NCBI GenBank assembly: GCA_038503075.1
Contig: JBCAML010000018.1
Location: 744,001-808,000, forward strand
Length of the DNA stretch: 64,000 nucleotides
DNA from: Gyromitra esculenta
Taxonomy: Eukaryota > Ascomycota > Pezizomycetes > Pezizales > Discinaceae
Direction of reading: 5' to 3'
Shown: positions 62,435-64,000 of the stretch, piece after piece
Position numbering within the stretch: position 1 is the stretch's first letter
Layout: each line of letters begins with the position of its first letter
Position numbers and translations under genes: made by a program
Notes under the pieces: generated by a model
What the model saw: the letters and a program-made list of their open reading frames with translations, nothing else
What the model was told of the DNA's origin: nothing
Database searches by the model: none

Positions 62435-64000
62435 ATGGCTATGGAACTGCCCCCAATCGTGGGATTCTCCTCTCTGCAACTACTGATGTCCGCCGCTGCA
62501 GCTGCGGGTGTCAGCTGGCTGGTATTTGCGAGATTGCTAGCCCCCGCAAAACCCAATGGCCACAAGCTGGGCATCGAGAAAAGCAATTTGACTGATGAAT
62601 TCAAATACGATGCGGGCGGAGATGAGGATTGGAAGATCAAGTCCCTGTGGATATACCCTGTGAAGAGCTGCAGAGGTGTCGAGCTGGATGAGGTGAACGT
62701 TGTTGCTACGGGGTTAGTCACGACCTATGGTTGCTTCTGTTTTCCTGAATTTTTTTTTCGCGTTTTTTATATTTCATTTTTCTCCCCCCCTTGCCGCGAT
62801 ATCCTGCAGGACGAACCAGACTGACACGATGAACCAACATCAGATTCGAATATGACCGCCTTTTTGTAAGAACCCTATATTTTGTTCTTCCCGTTCGTTT
62901 TCGTCTCTCGGGATATTGCATCTCGTGGTCCCCCTTTGCCGTGCCTGAAAAAAAAAAGGTCTCCACGAAGCCCCACGGAATTCGCAAAAGCAAGAAGCAA
63001 GGCTTCGTGTTCTTTTTATATTTTTCCCCTTCGTTACATACATTACGTTTTTTTCTACCCCCTGATACCGCCACAGCCGATGTAGAAACCCACAATTCCT
63101 AACCGTCAGCCCCTCCCAGATGTTCGCCGAAAAAAAACCCCACCCACAATCCGGAATTCCCGAATGGGTTTTTATCACGCAGCGGAGCTACCCCCTCATG
63201 GCACGGATCACAACCACCATCCACGCGGACGCCAAGTGCCCCAGTGGCGGTACCCTCACGGTAACCTTCCCCCTCTCAACATATCGGAGATTCCCGTTCA
63301 CTGCACGCGACCGCGCCTTCCGCGTCCCGCTCGCTGCAGCGGACATGTCCGCATTCCCGCTCAAACCTGTGACAATCTGGCGCGAGAATCCACTGGGCTA
63401 CGACATATCCTCGCTCATTCCCGCGGAGCTGGAGGAGCTCGCGGGGTTCCTGGGTGCGAAGGGTCCACTTGCGTTATTCAGGGTCGCGAAAGTGGGGGAG
63501 AGAGGCGTGTATAGGAATGCTCCGAGGAAAGAGGAGCTGGGGTATCAACCCATCGTGGGGTTTGCTGATGCGGTGCGTGCCCGGTTTTTCTTCTTTTCTT
63601 CTCTTCCCCATTTTTTCGATTCTAATTCGTGGGACTGACGTGGTTGGTAGTATCCGCTGCATATGTTAAACTTGGCTTCCGTCCGGGAGTTGAATTCAAG
63701 GGTTCAAGGGAAGATTCCGGAACTGAGTGTTATGCGGTTTCGTGCAAATATCATTGGTTCGTGATGATCATTGGCTTTTTGTTTTTCTGTTTTTTTTTTT
63801 ATTCTCTTTGTGTAGGGATGATCAGGGATGTTAATAGTTTTTTCTGCAATAGTTTCTGGGCCCAGGGCGTTCCATGAAGATGATTGGAAAATGATTTCGT
63901 TTGGCGGGAAGATGTATCATTCTGGTAAGTTTTTATCCTTATTATTGCACCCATCTTGCAGCGGGTCGTATTCTTTCGTTACTATAACTAAACATTCCAT
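62435..64000 (+). CDS. MOSC-domain protein (mARC/YcbX-like), 3' end outside window
   Basis: Resembles fungal molybdenum-cofactor sulfurase C-terminal (MOSC) proteins related to mitochondrial amidoxime-reducing component. Exons 62435-62712, 62844-62865, 63120-63572, 63651-63756 and 63853-63924 keep frame; a GTAAGT donor at 63925 shows that coding continues past the right edge. The N-terminus has a hydrophobic anchor (about 10-35, LLMSAAAAAGVSWLVFARLLA). The MOSC_N beta-barrel opens with IKSLWIYPVKSCRGVELDE (about 70-88) and GFEYDRLFMF, then WVFITQRSYPLMARI. The MOSC part shows NLASVRELNSR, LSVMRFRANI and VSGPRAFHEDDWK. The Moco-binding Cys region lies beyond the window. The 22-nt second exon was recovered by frame. 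The ATG at 62435 is followed by a second Met two codons on. Confidence 0.86.

Overview
The window is nuclear DNA from a filamentous ascomycete (Pezizomycotina). Genes carry many short GT-AG introns of roughly 50-110 nt. The protein set is typical of that group: HIR3, alpha-aminoadipate reductase LYS2, a Clg1-like cyclin, SAP30, NOT2 and RSC7. I cannot name the genus. Gene density is low. Twelve multi-exon protein genes, two single-exon genes and one tRNA share the window with long AT-rich intergenic tracts of 5-8 kb that hold decayed gene pieces, microsatellites and dispersed repeats. Layout, left to right: HIR3 (-, running off the left edge); a 6.4-kb gene-poor tract with two diverged repeats and a broken copy of an HNH gene; cytosolic acetyl-CoA acetyltransferase (+) converging on cytosolic seryl-tRNA synthetase (-); an HNH-type protein (-) with several inverted repeats in and upstream of it; mitochondrial NFU1 (+) converging on ecdysoneless/SGT1 (-); LYS2 (+), divergent from ecdysoneless across 262 bp. 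A 7.7-kb gene-poor tract precedes a Clg1-like cyclin gene (+) with a pyrimidine-rich upstream region. After another 6.2 kb come RSC7 (-) and an F-box/ankyrin gene (+), which are divergent. A 6.2-kb tract follows, then NOT2 (+), a conserved fungal protein of unknown function (+), SAP30 (+), an F-box/LRR-like relic, an intron-containing tRNA-Ile(AAU), a RAD51-paralog ATPase (-) and a MOSC-domain protein (+) running off the right edge. Most genes are ordinary housekeeping genes. Several act on chromatin and transcription (HIR3, RSC7, NOT2, SAP30, ecdysoneless), but nothing suggests they form a co-regulated cluster. There is no secondary-metabolite cluster, no intact transposon and no CRISPR array. 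The least explained signals are a 14-bp-arm palindrome inside the HNH coding sequence followed by three stem-loops just upstream of its start; ten copies of the octamer TACATGTA, all outside exons; a truncated HNH copy about 8 kb away; a dispersed repeat of about 95 bp; and a four-repeat G-quadruplex motif. All exon boundaries were derived by hand from reading frame, splice consensus and family resemblance.
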